A stretch of 64,000 nucleotides of DNA from Mucilaginibacter rubeus (GTDB lineage: Bacteria > Bacteroidota > Bacteroidia > Sphingobacteriales > Sphingobacteriaceae). The notes under the pieces are model-generated. The model had not been told where the DNA came from. It saw only the letters and a list, made by a program, of their open reading frames with translations, and did not search any database. Position numbers and translations under genes: made by a program. Shown here piece by piece: positions 53,878-62,814 of the stretch (position 1 is its first letter; each line of letters begins with the position of its first letter). Location: positions 124,001 through 188,000 of the forward strand of contig NZ_BMKD01000006.1 in assembly GCF_014643835.1 (NCBI RefSeq), in the 5' to 3' direction.

Positions 53878-55014
53878 ATGAATAACGAACCCCTGCGCCT
53901 GCGTGCCGTTAAGAGATTTAAGGATCTGGATAGTGACATCGCGGTTGATTTAAATGATATAGTAGGATTAGCAGCTCAGATCTGCGGCACTCCCGTCGCC
54001 CTGGTTACTTTGCTCGATACCGACATGCAGTGGTTTAAAGCCGCTACCGGCACCAATATCACCTGTACCCCACGTGATTTATCATTCTGCAATCACACTA
54101 TTATCCAAAAACAGGTATTGGTTGTACCCGACCTGCTTAATGACGAACGCTTTAACACCAACCTTCTTGTTATTGAAGATCCACAGGCAAGGTTTTATGC
54201 AGGTGCCCCTTTGATTACTAAAGATGGCCATGCCCTTGGCAGCCTGTGTGTTATTGACTTTAAGCCCCATGAACTTAACCAGCAACAGATTAAATCATTA
54301 AAAACGCTGGCCAGGCAGGTTATAAACCTCATGGAACTTAATTCAAGTTTACATTCGCTTGAGCAGCAGCACCAGCAGTCGCAATCACAAAAAGCGTTTA
54401 TCAGCGAATCGGAAATGAAGTTGAAAGCAATTTTCGACAGTTCAAAAGATACCCATATCCTGGTTGGCCGTAATCTTGAGGTTATGGCATTCAATAAATC
54501 TGCATCGGTTTTTATCAGAAGCCTATATAATAAAAAACTGGCCAATGGTGATAATATTATCGCTTACACAGAGCCGGCCCTGGTAAACTCATTTTCGAAA
54601 TACTTTGCGATAGCATTAACCGGCCGTTCCGTTAAACGGGAGTGGGAACTGCTGTCGGGAACGCCAAATGCCTGCTGGAAAGAAACCTCATTTATCCCGG
54701 TAAAAAATAGTAGCGGTGAGGTAATTGGGGTAGCTATTAACTCAACAGATATTACTACACGCAAAAGACACGAGGAACAAATCAATATTCAAAAAGAGGC
54801 GCTTAACCGTATAGCTATCATACAATCGCACGAATTACGAAGGCCGGTAGCGTCACTGCTTGGCATATTAGACCTCATGCGGATGGAAAATATTGATTTC
54901 GGTTACTTTAATATAATAGAACATACCGTTAACGAACTGGATGAAAAGATACGGGGAATAGTAAAAGATTCGGAAGATACCATACAGGGAGGGCATTTGG
55001 CAATAGTAGCCTGA
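53878..55014 (+). CDS. GAF-PAS protein with histidine-kinase DHp but no ATPase domain
   Basis: 378 residues. An N-terminal GAF domain (about 15-150; AAQICGTPVALVTLLDTDMQ, DLSFCNHTII, YAGAPLITKDGHALGSLCVI) is followed by a short coiled coil, a PAS domain (185-300; MKLKAIFDSSKDTHILVGRN, IGVAINSTDITTRKRHEEQ) and a DHp-type helix with the H box IQSHELRRPVASLLGILDLM near residue 317. The protein stops about 60 residues later with no HATPase. It is cytoplasmic. A truncated kinase or a phosphotransfer/sensor protein. Confidence 0.87.
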   Translation: MNNEPLRLRAVKRFKDLDSDIAVDLNDIVGLAAQICGTPVALVTLLDTDMQWFKAATGTNITCTPRDLSFCNHTIIQKQVLVVPDLLNDERFNTNLLVIEDPQARFYAGAPLITKDGHALGSLCVIDFKPHELNQQQIKSLKTLARQVINLMELNSSLHSLEQQHQQSQSQKAFISESEMKLKAIFDSSKDTHILVGRNLEVMAFNKSASVFIRSLYNKKLANGDNIIAYTEPALVNSFSKYFAIALTGRSVKREWELLSGTPNACWKETSFIPVKNSSGEVIGVAINSTDITTRKRHEEQINIQKEALNRIAIIQSHELRRPVASLLGILDLMRMENIDFGYFNIIEHTVNELDEKIRGIVKDSEDTIQGGHLAIVA

Positions 55015-55134
55015 CCATCAATTATCTAAAATCCAAATACCATCCCACAGATTTGGTTTACACCTAAATTACGCTTTGGCTATTGCTGATTACGGTAAAT
55101 TATAACTACCTTGGCGGCATTAATAAATAAAAGA

Positions 55135-55329
55135 ATGCAAAATCAAGGAACAGTAAAATTTTTTAATGAAACAAAAGGTTTCGGATTTATAGTACCAAGC
55201 AATGGTGGTCCGGATATTTTTGTTCATTCAACAGGCCTTATTGACGAAGTTCGTGAAAACGACACCGTTGAATACGAAGTTGAAAACGGCCGTAAAGGTC
55301 TTAACGCGGTAAATGTAAAAGTTATATAA
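55135..55329 (+). CDS. cold-shock domain protein
   Basis: 64 residues forming a single S1-like barrel that binds single-stranded RNA or DNA. MQNQGTVKFFNETKGFGFIV carries the RNP1-like KGFGFI; RNP2 is DIFVHST, then EYEVENGRKGLNAVNVKVI. An ATG at 55111 would add eight residues without family resemblance, so 55135 is chosen. A strong terminator follows. Confidence 0.95.
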   Translation: MQNQGTVKFFNETKGFGFIVPSNGGPDIFVHSTGLIDEVRENDTVEYEVENGRKGLNAVNVKVI

Positions 55330-55354
55330 TTATAATATAATCATTAAGCCTACC

Positions 55355-55384
55355 AGGCACTCAATTTTTGAGTGCCTTTTTTTT
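55355..55384 (+). terminator. intrinsic terminator after cold-shock gene
   Basis: AGGCACTCAA / TTGAGTGCCT, a perfect 10-base stem with a 3-base loop and a run of at least eight T. Confidence 0.92.
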
Positions 55385-55517
55385 GCTTTATTTTTTTGTT
55401 AACCTGCTGCGTACATCGGCTTAATATTTGAATGTTACTTTCAAATAAAAACTGGCATTGTTGTTGTTTATTCTAATAATATCATAAATCGACTACACAT
55501 AAAACAAAGAAAAGAAC

Positions 55518-55904
55518 ATGAAAGATCAAGCAAAAATTATAGCAGCACTATTGGTAGGTGCAGCGGCGGGCGCGGCTTTGGGTTTATTGTTAGCTCCTGA
55601 AAAAGGAACTGAATTAAGAGGAGATATTGCAGACTATATAAATGATTTGGTTGATACAGCCAAAACGAAAGCGCAAACAACAGCCGGAGAAATCAAAGAT
55701 TACAGCAACAATGTAATTGATAAAGCAAAAACCAAATTTAGCGGAACCGTTAGCGACCTTTGGGATGCTAAAGATAAAGCTGTTGACACAGTACAATCAA
55801 AAGCCGATGAAATTGCAGGCAAAGCCAGCGACGCCGCCGAAAGCGCAAAAGATAAAGCTAAAGCAACTGCTAATGACTGGAACAATTCTGTACAAAACGC
55901 ATAA
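55518..55904 (+). CDS. YtxH-domain stress protein
   Basis: 128 residues. An N-terminal membrane helix with a glycine-rich YtxH motif (AALLVGAAAGAALGLLLAPE) is followed by a long amphipathic, Ala/Lys/Asp-rich helix region (KDYSNNVIDKAKTKFSGTVS, AADEIAGKASDAAES-like heptads) reminiscent of LEA/apolipoprotein repeats. Envelope-stress proteins of this type are common in Bacteroidota. The start is the only ATG in the right place. Confidence 0.85.
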   Translation: MKDQAKIIAALLVGAAAGAALGLLLAPEKGTELRGDIADYINDLVDTAKTKAQTTAGEIKDYSNNVIDKAKTKFSGTVSDLWDAKDKAVDTVQSKADEIAGKASDAAESAKDKAKATANDWNNSVQNA

Positions 55905-55922
55905 TATTTAGTACTATCATAA

Positions 55923-55960
55923 AATAATAAAACCCTGCCAGTTGGCAGGGTTTTATTATT
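55923..55960. terminator. bidirectional terminator between ytxH and peptidase genes
   Basis: A perfect inverted repeat (AATAATAAAACCCTGCC pairing with GGCAGGGTTTTATTATT) with a 4-base loop, A-rich and T-rich at each side. It serves the convergent genes on both strands. Confidence 0.9.
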
Positions 55961-55977
55961 TATAAGCGTTTTTTTTA

Positions 55978-57843
55978 TTATTTATTCCATGTATTGTTGC
56001 TGTCATCAGCATCCATAAATATACCGCCATCTAAAGTAGCTGATTTAATGGTTTTGGCGGTTTTGATATCTACCGAAATTTGCTTTTGATTTTTTTCCCA
56101 AACCACAGGGGTTTGATGAATGCTTTCGGCCGAACCATCAGCATAAGTAATTTTTACATCAAACGGAATTACAAAACCGCCCACGTTTTTAATTGCTACT
56201 GTATAACCACCGGCTGTTTTGGTTACACCTTTTACCGACAGATCGATATAGTAATTAGTAAAGAACCAGTTATTGAAAAACCAATCAAGGTTTTTACCTG
56301 TAATATTACTCATAGAGTTAAAATAATCCCATGGTATTGGGTGTTTGCCATGCCAGCGGTCCATATATCCATGCAGGGCTTTTTTGAATAGTTGATCGCC
56401 CAGCATGTCTTTCAGAGCTAAATAACTTAATGATGGCTTACCGTATGAGTTATTACCGTACCCACCCCTCAATTCGCTCGATGGTGTAATGACCGGCTGA
56501 TCTTCGGCGGTTGAAGCATCATGGATCCATCTGTCAACACGGAAATTTTTATACAATGCTTCAGCTTTTTCTTTGCCAACTTCTGATGTTCCAATCAACA
56601 GTTCAAAAGTGGTTGCCCAGCCCTCGTCCATAAATGCATAACGGCTTTCGTTAATACCCATATAAAAAGGGAAATAAGTATGCGCTATTTCATGATCCTG
56701 CACAAACTGCGAAAAGCGCACATCGTTGGTATGGCTATCGTTAACCATCATAGGGTATTCCATATCTGCAAAGCCCTGGAACGACGTCATTTTAGGGAAC
56801 GGGTAGGGTACCCCCGGCCAGTTATGTGATAACCAGCTTAATGAATTACGGCCGTTTTGTACCGCATGATGAAAATCTTCCGAGCTATCTAAAAAAGCAG
56901 CCTGCATACTGGCCCGGCGGTTTGTTGCATCATCAACCACAACGCTGGCTGCATCCCATACATAATGATCACTAATACCTACAGCCATATCGCTGATATC
57001 ATTAGCGGTCCAGGTCCAGGTGTTCATCTCCTTTTGAGCCGTTACTTTATGGGCGGCAAGCTCAGCAGCCGATGCAATATTGATAGTTGAATCACTGGTG
57101 AATGAAGCCTTCAATCGTTTTGCATATTCAGGCTGAAGCACCTCTTCAGGGTTTTGCAGGGTACCGGTAGCCCAAACTACGTAGTTTTTAGGCGCGGTAA
57201 CGTGCAGGGTATAGTCGTTAAAGTCGTTGTAAAATTCCTGGGCATCTAAAAAAGGTAGCCTGTCCCAGCCATTGTAATCGTCATAAACCGACACCCGCGG
57301 ATAAAAATAAGCCAGGTAGCAGGTAGTTGAATCGATCATTCCTTCGCGGCCGCTTTCTTTCGAAATTTCAAAATGCCAGCCAATATCAAGCTTAACAGAA
57401 TCATGAGGCATCAACGACTTACTTAAACCAACCATTTGATTTGTTGAACCTGATGCAACTTTTTTTGCTTCGCCATTAATTGAAAAGCTATCAAACTGAA
57501 TGCCCGGTGTAAGATAGTCAGCCCCTGCATCGCCAAAACGGGCGGCACCCGGTTTATGAATGTTCAGGATGAGCTTCATGTTAAGCCTTTTTAAAGTATC
57601 CGGACTATTATTAACATAAGTGATCTGTTCTGTGCCTTTTACAGTACGATTTTGAGGCACAGCCGTAATACTGATATTATAACGGCCATAATTTTGCCAG
57701 TACTTTTTGCCGGGGCGGCCATCAGTCGAGCGCGTTTCGTTTTTAAATGCTTTTTGTATATCGCGTGGCATATACAAGGTTTGGGCCTTAACCTGTATAA
57801 ATGCAATGCAGGCTAATGCAGATAAAATAATGGGTTTGGTCAT
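55978..57843 (-). CDS. exported M1-family zinc metallopeptidase
   Basis: 621 residues with a signal peptide (MTKPIILSALACIAFIQVKA). An aminopeptidase-N-like N-terminal beta-domain precedes the catalytic domain. The zinc site is HEIAHTYFPF around residue 383 and the third ligand is the glutamate in YAFMDEGWAT about 20 residues later. Exopeptidase motif GAMEN is replaced by FADMEYPMM, typical for this exported subgroup. Removes N-terminal amino acids from peptides in the periplasm. Confidence 0.93.
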   Translation of the reverse strand: MTKPIILSALACIAFIQVKAQTLYMPRDIQKAFKNETRSTDGRPGKKYWQNYGRYNISITAVPQNRTVKGTEQITYVNNSPDTLKRLNMKLILNIHKPGAARFGDAGADYLTPGIQFDSFSINGEAKKVASGSTNQMVGLSKSLMPHDSVKLDIGWHFEISKESGREGMIDSTTCYLAYFYPRVSVYDDYNGWDRLPFLDAQEFYNDFNDYTLHVTAPKNYVVWATGTLQNPEEVLQPEYAKRLKASFTSDSTINIASAAELAAHKVTAQKEMNTWTWTANDISDMAVGISDHYVWDAASVVVDDATNRRASMQAAFLDSSEDFHHAVQNGRNSLSWLSHNWPGVPYPFPKMTSFQGFADMEYPMMVNDSHTNDVRFSQFVQDHEIAHTYFPFYMGINESRYAFMDEGWATTFELLIGTSEVGKEKAEALYKNFRVDRWIHDASTAEDQPVITPSSELRGGYGNNSYGKPSLSYLALKDMLGDQLFKKALHGYMDRWHGKHPIPWDYFNSMSNITGKNLDWFFNNWFFTNYYIDLSVKGVTKTAGGYTVAIKNVGGFVIPFDVKITYADGSAESIHQTPVVWEKNQKQISVDIKTAKTIKSATLDGGIFMDADDSNNTWNK

Positions 57844-58077
57844 ACGTCTTAAATTTCGTTGCCAATTTAAATTAATTGGACTAAATAACGATATGCAAGA
57901 AACATTAATCGGAAAATTTAAAACAAAAAATCGTTGATAAATCGCTATATCAGAGCTTATTTTGTAACAAAGCTGTCACAAAGATTATTTATAAATAAAT
58001 ATTTTGCGGTATCGGATATATTTTTTTTTACTTTGTTACCAGTTATTTTAATAGGGGTATTAAATAACTAACATTTA

Positions 58078-58112
58078 AGCCATCTGCGCTATGCGGATGG
58101 CTTTCTTTTTTA
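58078..58112 (+). terminator. orphan plus-strand terminator
   Basis: AGCCATCTGC / GCGGATGGCT forms a 10-base stem (one G-T) with a short loop, followed by TTTCTTTTTT. It lies between two genes both on the minus strand, so nothing annotated on the plus strand feeds it. Confidence 0.7.
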
Positions 58113-58119
58113 TAGATAC

Positions 58120-58626
58120 TTAATCTGCAATTATATATTCTTTGCTAATAAGCGTAAACAGCTCATCGTTGTCAATTGATTCATCTTTACATTCGGTAAG
58201 TAATTGTTGAGCTTCAGTGTAATTAAGCTGTTGAGCCACCATTATTAACATATGGCACGATGTAATATTAATATGCTCAAGTAACTGCAGATACAACATA
58301 ATATCCATATCCAGCAATACAGGTATAGTTTGCTCTTCGTCCAGGCAAAACTCATCCTTAACAATGGACTTTATAGGGTTACAGTTCTTATCCGATGGAA
58401 TTTCATCAATCAGGGTATACACCTTATTCATCCGTTCTATCTGTTTTTTGATATCGTCCCAAAACTCCTGTATCGCTTGCTGCAATGCGGTAAAAGAAGC
58501 GAGGCCTTTCAGGTGCCCAAGATGTTTATCAAGATAACACTTACCAAAATAAATTCTGTTCAGGTTGTGGACAAAAACCTGTTTTAACAAATCGTTATCC
58601 AGTGTTTTAGGGGTATTGTTACTCAT
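58120..58626 (-). CDS. DUF892 (YciE/YciF-like) ferritin-fold protein
   Basis: 168 residues, almost entirely helical. LLKQVFVHNLNRIYFGKCYL and TALQQAIQEFWDDIKKQIER correspond to the first helical pair; LLDMDIMLYLQLLEHINITS and HMLIMVAQQLNYTEAQQLLT to the second. This matches the DUF892/PA2168-like diiron ferritin fold associated with general stress, although a full set of iron ligands cannot be assigned. Monocistronic. Confidence 0.75.
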   Translation of the reverse strand: MSNNTPKTLDNDLLKQVFVHNLNRIYFGKCYLDKHLGHLKGLASFTALQQAIQEFWDDIKKQIERMNKVYTLIDEIPSDKNCNPIKSIVKDEFCLDEEQTIPVLLDMDIMLYLQLLEHINITSCHMLIMVAQQLNYTEAQQLLTECKDESIDNDELFTLISKEYIIAD

Positions 58627-58753
58627 GGTATGAAGTTAAAAGTATATAGTTAGGGTTTATATATTTCTTAAAAGCTGTTTCACGCAATTGCTTATCAAAC
58701 TTACCTTAAAAATAACTAAGTTTTATTAGCCGGACAGATGTGCCGGGATAAAT

Positions 58754-58761
58754 TAACTTTG
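58754..58761 (+). promoter_or_regulatory. Bacteroidota -7 box upstream of DUF2027/Smr gene
   Basis: TAACTTTG fits TAnnTTTG; the gene's ATG lies 20 bases further, giving a very short leader. No strong -33 TTTG seen. Confidence 0.45.
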
Positions 58762-58781
58762 CATTGCAATAACATAATGCT

Positions 58782-59732
58782 ATGAAATATAAATTAGGCG
58801 ATTTTGTTCGGTTTGTTGATGAAAAAATGGAAGGTTTTGTAACGCGCATCATCGACGAACAGATGATAGGCGTTACCGGCGAAGACGATTTTGAGATTCC
58901 GGTACTGGCCAGTAAAGTAACTTACGTTCATGGTTACCAACCGGCAGGGGCGACAAAAAGCAACAATATAACGGCTGAAAAGCCCTTAACACCAGGTGAA
59001 TTTGTAAAAAAAGGCGTTTATATAGGCGTGGTTACTGATACCAGGGCAAGTTCTGTCGTACATTTTCATTTAATCAATGAAACTTCGTTTCAGTTGCTGG
59101 CTACTTTAACCACAGATAAGCAACAGGTATTTAAAGGCGAATTTGCAGGGATCATCGCGCCAAAATCAACCGAAAATATCTACTCCGCCCAACTGGCCGA
59201 TCTGCAGGTTTGGCCAAAGTTTATTTTCAGCGTTTTATTCAGTACCAAACAAAACGTTGAACCACCGGCACCGTTGGCTGTACATGAAAAGTTTAAGGCC
59301 AAGGATTTCTCAACCACTAAAAAGAACATTCCATTCCTTAACCAGGCCGGCTGGCTCATCAGGCTCGACGAGCCTGAACTGATTATTGATGCTCAAAAAC
59401 TGAAGGAAAGCTTTTTTGAAAGCCCTACCGAAAAAGTAGTGATTGAAAAGCCGGTTAGCGAAGTTGACCTGCATATAGAAAAGCTGTGGGACGATTACCA
59501 GTTTTTAAGCAGCGCTGAGATTATGGAGATTCAACTGGCCCATTTTCACAAAGCGCTTGATGCAGCTATTGTTCATCAACTACCTGATATTACTTTTATA
59601 CACGGTGGTGGCAATGGCACGCTGCGTAATGAGCTGCACAAACAATTGGGCAGGCATAAAAAAGTGCAAACCTTTATGGATGCCCGTAAAGAAAAATTTG
59701 GTTACGGCGCTACCAAGGTGTTGTTGAAGTAA
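58782..59732 (+). CDS. DUF2027 plus Smr-domain protein
   Basis: 316 residues. An N-terminal SH3-like region (MKYKLGDFVRFVDEKMEGFV) and a middle DUF2027 domain (VKKGVYIGVVTDTRASSVVH, FHLINETSFQLLATL) lead to a C-terminal Smr domain with the DLHIEKL motif and HGGGNGTLRNELHKQL (about 230-316). The Smr fold is a nuclease found in MutS2; bacterial stand-alone Smr proteins act on nicked or branched DNA or on RNA. MutS-like ATPase parts are absent. A terminator follows. Confidence 0.9.
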   Translation: MKYKLGDFVRFVDEKMEGFVTRIIDEQMIGVTGEDDFEIPVLASKVTYVHGYQPAGATKSNNITAEKPLTPGEFVKKGVYIGVVTDTRASSVVHFHLINETSFQLLATLTTDKQQVFKGEFAGIIAPKSTENIYSAQLADLQVWPKFIFSVLFSTKQNVEPPAPLAVHEKFKAKDFSTTKKNIPFLNQAGWLIRLDEPELIIDAQKLKESFFESPTEKVVIEKPVSEVDLHIEKLWDDYQFLSSAEIMEIQLAHFHKALDAAIVHQLPDITFIHGGGNGTLRNELHKQLGRHKKVQTFMDARKEKFGYGATKVLLK

Positions 59733-59752
59733 CAATTTACGAGAGTAAGTAA

Positions 59753-59790
59753 GCCTTACGAAGTTTTAAAACCTTCGTAAGGCGGTTTTT
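59753..59790 (+). terminator. terminator after Smr gene
   Basis: GCCTTACGAAG / CTTCGTAAGGC, an 11-base stem with a 9-base loop, then GGTTTTT. Same CTTACGAAG core as the hairpin at 48347. Confidence 0.85.
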
Positions 59791-59791
59791 C

Positions 59792-61939
59792 TTACTTTTT
59801 CGCAAACCAGATTTCAAGATTAGGCAACTTTAAAGTTTGATGCGGCGATGCCGGATCATGTAACTTTAAACTCACCGGGTAAAGTTCATTTGCTTCAAAC
59901 GTTAAAGGTTCAAGATCTTTAATATAGAGATTTTGTGGAATACTATGTGTGAGCGCAAAAGGAATGTTCTTTTTAAAGTTGTTGAACACTTTTATCAGTA
60001 ACTGGTTATTGCCGGGCATCAAATCCAAACCGATGACATGACTTACAGAGGCAGCCTTACCCGGATTATTATTGATGAGCAGTTGCCTCCCATTAAGCAA
60101 AACAATTATGCCATCGCCGCTGGTAATCTTAACCTGCGAGTAAATTAAATCCTTGCCTGCGTTGATGTTTTGCAAAATGTAGTAAGCATTATCCATGCCT
60201 GCAGGCAGATCAATCAGCTGCCCGTTTTTATAGTCATTTACAGACCGCCATGGTTTATCGGTGTCTTTGGTAAAAGGTTTTGAGATATCGATTTTATCCG
60301 CGCTGCCATTTAAACCTCCTAAGCCCGCGGAGTATGGGCCGGTTATATATAATGGCCCCCATTTTATTTTAGCCGTATCGGGTTTATACTTCATCTTCCT
60401 GTCGCTGTCGAGTTTGAACGTGGTGGTTACATTATTTACATTTAGGTCAACAATGCTGCCTTTTTCTTCGTCGGTATATTGTATAGCAGGCTGATACCTG
60501 CCTTTGTGTTTGGGCTTAATTGTCCAGCCTTGCTTTACCGTACTTTGATAATTGCTGTTATAATCAATACCCGATGAACTATAATAATTATAAGCGTTGT
60601 GCTCATCCAGTTTTATGTGGTCATAACTGCTGCTCAGGATATGAACAGGTTGCACTTTGTAACCTTCGGCAACGTCAACCGCTATAACTTTTATTTGTTT
60701 TTCACTGTCAAAACCTGCGGGTAAGGTTATCACAGCGGCATCAGTTGCCTGTTTAAAGCTAAGCGATTGTTGTTCACCCAAAACAGAAACATTACTAATC
60801 CTGCCTTCCAGACCGGGTAAAGTGATCAGGCCATCAGCGGGTGCCGAGGTTACAAAAAGATAAAGCTTATTGGGTTTACTGGTTATATTCCCCCAGTCAA
60901 AAGAGGCAAAAAAGGGATCGGCAGTTGTGCCATAAACAGCTTCGGCATTTTTATGGAGCCAGGTCCCTATCTTCAATAAAACATCCTTTTCAAAACCAAC
61001 TACTGAGCCATCTCCTTTGGGCCCGATATTAAGCAGGTAATTCCCTCCCCTGCTAATCACGCGGATCAGGCTTTCCAATTTCTCTTTATACTTTTCATCC
61101 TCGCTTCCGCGTTTTTGCCACGACCGGTAGCCCCAGGTTTCGTCAAAAAATGAAGCGGGCGACTGCCAGGGCACTCCGATGGAATAATCGGGATACTGAT
61201 TATCACCCATTACGGCAAAATCGCCCTGATCATTACCCAAACGGCTGCTTACCATACAATCAGGCTGCAGGCGGTGCACCAATTGATAAAGCTCTTTACT
61301 TTGTTCAGGGCTTTGCGACCCCATATCAAACCAAAGTTCGGATATAGTACCATAGTTTGATAGCAACTCGGTTACCTGCTTCTTGTTATATTCATGATGC
61401 TCGGGTGTTATATAATCAGAATTATGACTTGATATGGGCGACGCTTGCGGATAATGCCAGTCTATCAGCGAAAAATACAAACCAAACCTCAGACCATGCC
61501 TTTTACAGGCTTCGGCCATTTCCTTTACCACATCACGTTTAAATGGAGTAGCATCAACCACATTAAAATCGGTAGTTGCAGTTTTAAACATGCAAAATCC
61601 ATCGTGATGTTTTGAAGTTAATACAACAGAGCGCATCCCAGCCGCTTTAGCCAGCAGGGCAATACTATCAGCATTCCAGTTTATCGGGTTAAAGTTTTTG
61701 GCCAGGTTGGCGTAAGTATCACTGTAAATACCAGCATGGGCCTGGATTTGCTCACTTAAGCCGCGGATAACCGGCTTCCCATCCCAAACACCACCCAAAA
61801 CTGAATAAATACCACCAAAATGGATAAACATGGAAAACTTCTGATCCTGCCATTGCTTTATCGAAGAAGATGGCGGTTGTGCAAATGCAAAATGAATACA
61901 AACTAATAACGATAACAGTGTGCTTATGATTTTTTTCAT
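59792..61939 (-). CDS. exported alpha-L-fucosidase, GH29 family
   Basis: 715 residues with a signal peptide (1-20, FAFAQ). The GH29 TIM barrel at about 25-345 has KFSMFIHFGGIYSVLGGVWD, LTSKHHDGFCMFKT, GLYFSLIDWHYP, and the catalytic nucleophile D205 in ISELWFDMG. GGNYLLNIGPKGDGSV ends the barrel. A C-terminal beta-sandwich and a carbohydrate-binding-type domain (about 600-715, NAGKDLIYSQVKITSGDGII) follow. It removes terminal alpha-L-fucose from glycans. Complements the rhamnosidase at 13.5-17.2 kb in deoxy-sugar release. Confidence 0.95.
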   Translation of the reverse strand: MKKIISTLLSLLVCIHFAFAQPPSSSIKQWQDQKFSMFIHFGGIYSVLGGVWDGKPVIRGLSEQIQAHAGIYSDTYANLAKNFNPINWNADSIALLAKAAGMRSVVLTSKHHDGFCMFKTATTDFNVVDATPFKRDVVKEMAEACKRHGLRFGLYFSLIDWHYPQASPISSHNSDYITPEHHEYNKKQVTELLSNYGTISELWFDMGSQSPEQSKELYQLVHRLQPDCMVSSRLGNDQGDFAVMGDNQYPDYSIGVPWQSPASFFDETWGYRSWQKRGSEDEKYKEKLESLIRVISRGGNYLLNIGPKGDGSVVGFEKDVLLKIGTWLHKNAEAVYGTTADPFFASFDWGNITSKPNKLYLFVTSAPADGLITLPGLEGRISNVSVLGEQQSLSFKQATDAAVITLPAGFDSEKQIKVIAVDVAEGYKVQPVHILSSSYDHIKLDEHNAYNYYSSSGIDYNSNYQSTVKQGWTIKPKHKGRYQPAIQYTDEEKGSIVDLNVNNVTTTFKLDSDRKMKYKPDTAKIKWGPLYITGPYSAGLGGLNGSADKIDISKPFTKDTDKPWRSVNDYKNGQLIDLPAGMDNAYYILQNINAGKDLIYSQVKITSGDGIIVLLNGRQLLINNNPGKAASVSHVIGLDLMPGNNQLLIKVFNNFKKNIPFALTHSIPQNLYIKDLEPLTFEANELYPVSLKLHDPASPHQTLKLPNLEIWFAKK

Positions 61940-62175
61940 GGGAGGACTTCAATACCTCAAAGTGTAAAAAAGTTGTTAATAAACAAAAAACTCACAACTT
62001 AAACTTGCCTGTTATAAACTAACAGCTACACAATTATGCACACAAAATAACTCAACTTTACACTTTTGCTAATAAACATGTTATATAATTGTGAAATACG
62101 CTTCACAAATTGCATTTTTTTAATAAAAATATTATTTGCATCTTTGTAGCAACACAACCCTAACCCTAATTCATA

Positions 62176-62223
62176 ATGAAAAAAATTCTCTTGCTCAGTA
62201 GCAAGGGTTCATTTAACCTTTAA
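62176..62223 (+). other. possible 15-codon leader peptide with a hairpin
   Basis: ATG at 62176 encodes MKKILLLSSKGSFNL and a stop, ending 9 bases before the start of the next gene. CTTGCT-cagt-AGCAAG (62190-62205) forms a stem-loop inside it. The sequence before it, ttgcatctttgtag, resembles a -7 element. Looks like a leader but is unproven. Confidence 0.3.
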
Positions 62224-62232
62224 AAAAACGTA

Positions 62233-62460
62233 ATGTCCGAATCTATTCAAATTCAACCCAATATCCATTGTGAGCCTTGCAAAGAATGTGGTGCACGCCC
62301 GGTAATTAATCAAACCCGTAAAGGTTTTGTGGTTACCTGCCCAACAAATAAAAAGCATTATGAAACTGCTCCCGGTATGGTAAATATTGATGAATGGAAC
62401 AGGTTTAACCAAAAATCGCCCGTGCTTACAGGCACACAATATAAAAGCAAAGCCTCATAA
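62233..62460 (+). CDS. zinc-ribbon small protein (Lar/restriction-alleviation-like motif)
   Basis: 75 residues. A zinc-ribbon-like pattern is seen in CEPCKECGARPVI and FVVTCPTNKKHYETAPG, followed by IDEWNRFNQK. The CxxC...W.R.N layout recalls small Lar-type proteins, but no restriction genes are nearby. Cytoplasmic. It is preceded by a possible leader peptide and followed by another zinc-ribbon gene. Confidence 0.7.
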   Translation: MSESIQIQPNIHCEPCKECGARPVINQTRKGFVVTCPTNKKHYETAPGMVNIDEWNRFNQKSPVLTGTQYKSKAS

Positions 62461-62554
62461 AAACTATTCCATAAAAGTAATAGTTTCAGTTTTGGGTATT
62501 TAATCAATAAAAACCTGCTTATGAGGATACAATGGGTTTAATTGTATTCATGTT

Positions 62555-62746
62555 ATGCATATTGTAGATACTGAAAATGAACCTTCAAAAAAAAGGCACA
62601 GCTATACATTTTGTCCAAAGTGCCAAACCAATACCGGCCAAAGGATCCACCGGCCGGCATTGTTAAAGCTATTGACATTTTGGCTGCCGGTTAAAAGGTA
62701 TTTTTGTTATAGCTGCAACAAAAAATACCTGGTAATTGAAAGGTAA
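62555..62746 (+). CDS. zinc-ribbon small protein
   Basis: 63 residues with two CxxC knuckles: FCPKCQTNTGQRIHRPA and YFCYSCNKKYLVIER. A basic middle part lies between (LLKLLTFWLPVKR). Probably nucleic-acid or metal binding; no family assigned. 94 bases after the previous zinc-ribbon gene, so the two could share a transcript. Confidence 0.65.
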   Translation: MHIVDTENEPSKKRHSYTFCPKCQTNTGQRIHRPALLKLLTFWLPVKRYFCYSCNKKYLVIER

Positions 62747-62814
62747 CGAAACCGTTCGGTAACAACACTTCCTATTGTTCAAAACACAGTATAGCTTAAC
62801 AATATAAGACCCTT

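Noticed and set aside
62148-62168. CCCTAACCCTAA resembling telomeric repeat
   Set aside because: Only two units in a bacterial chromosome; chance in an A/T-rich leader.
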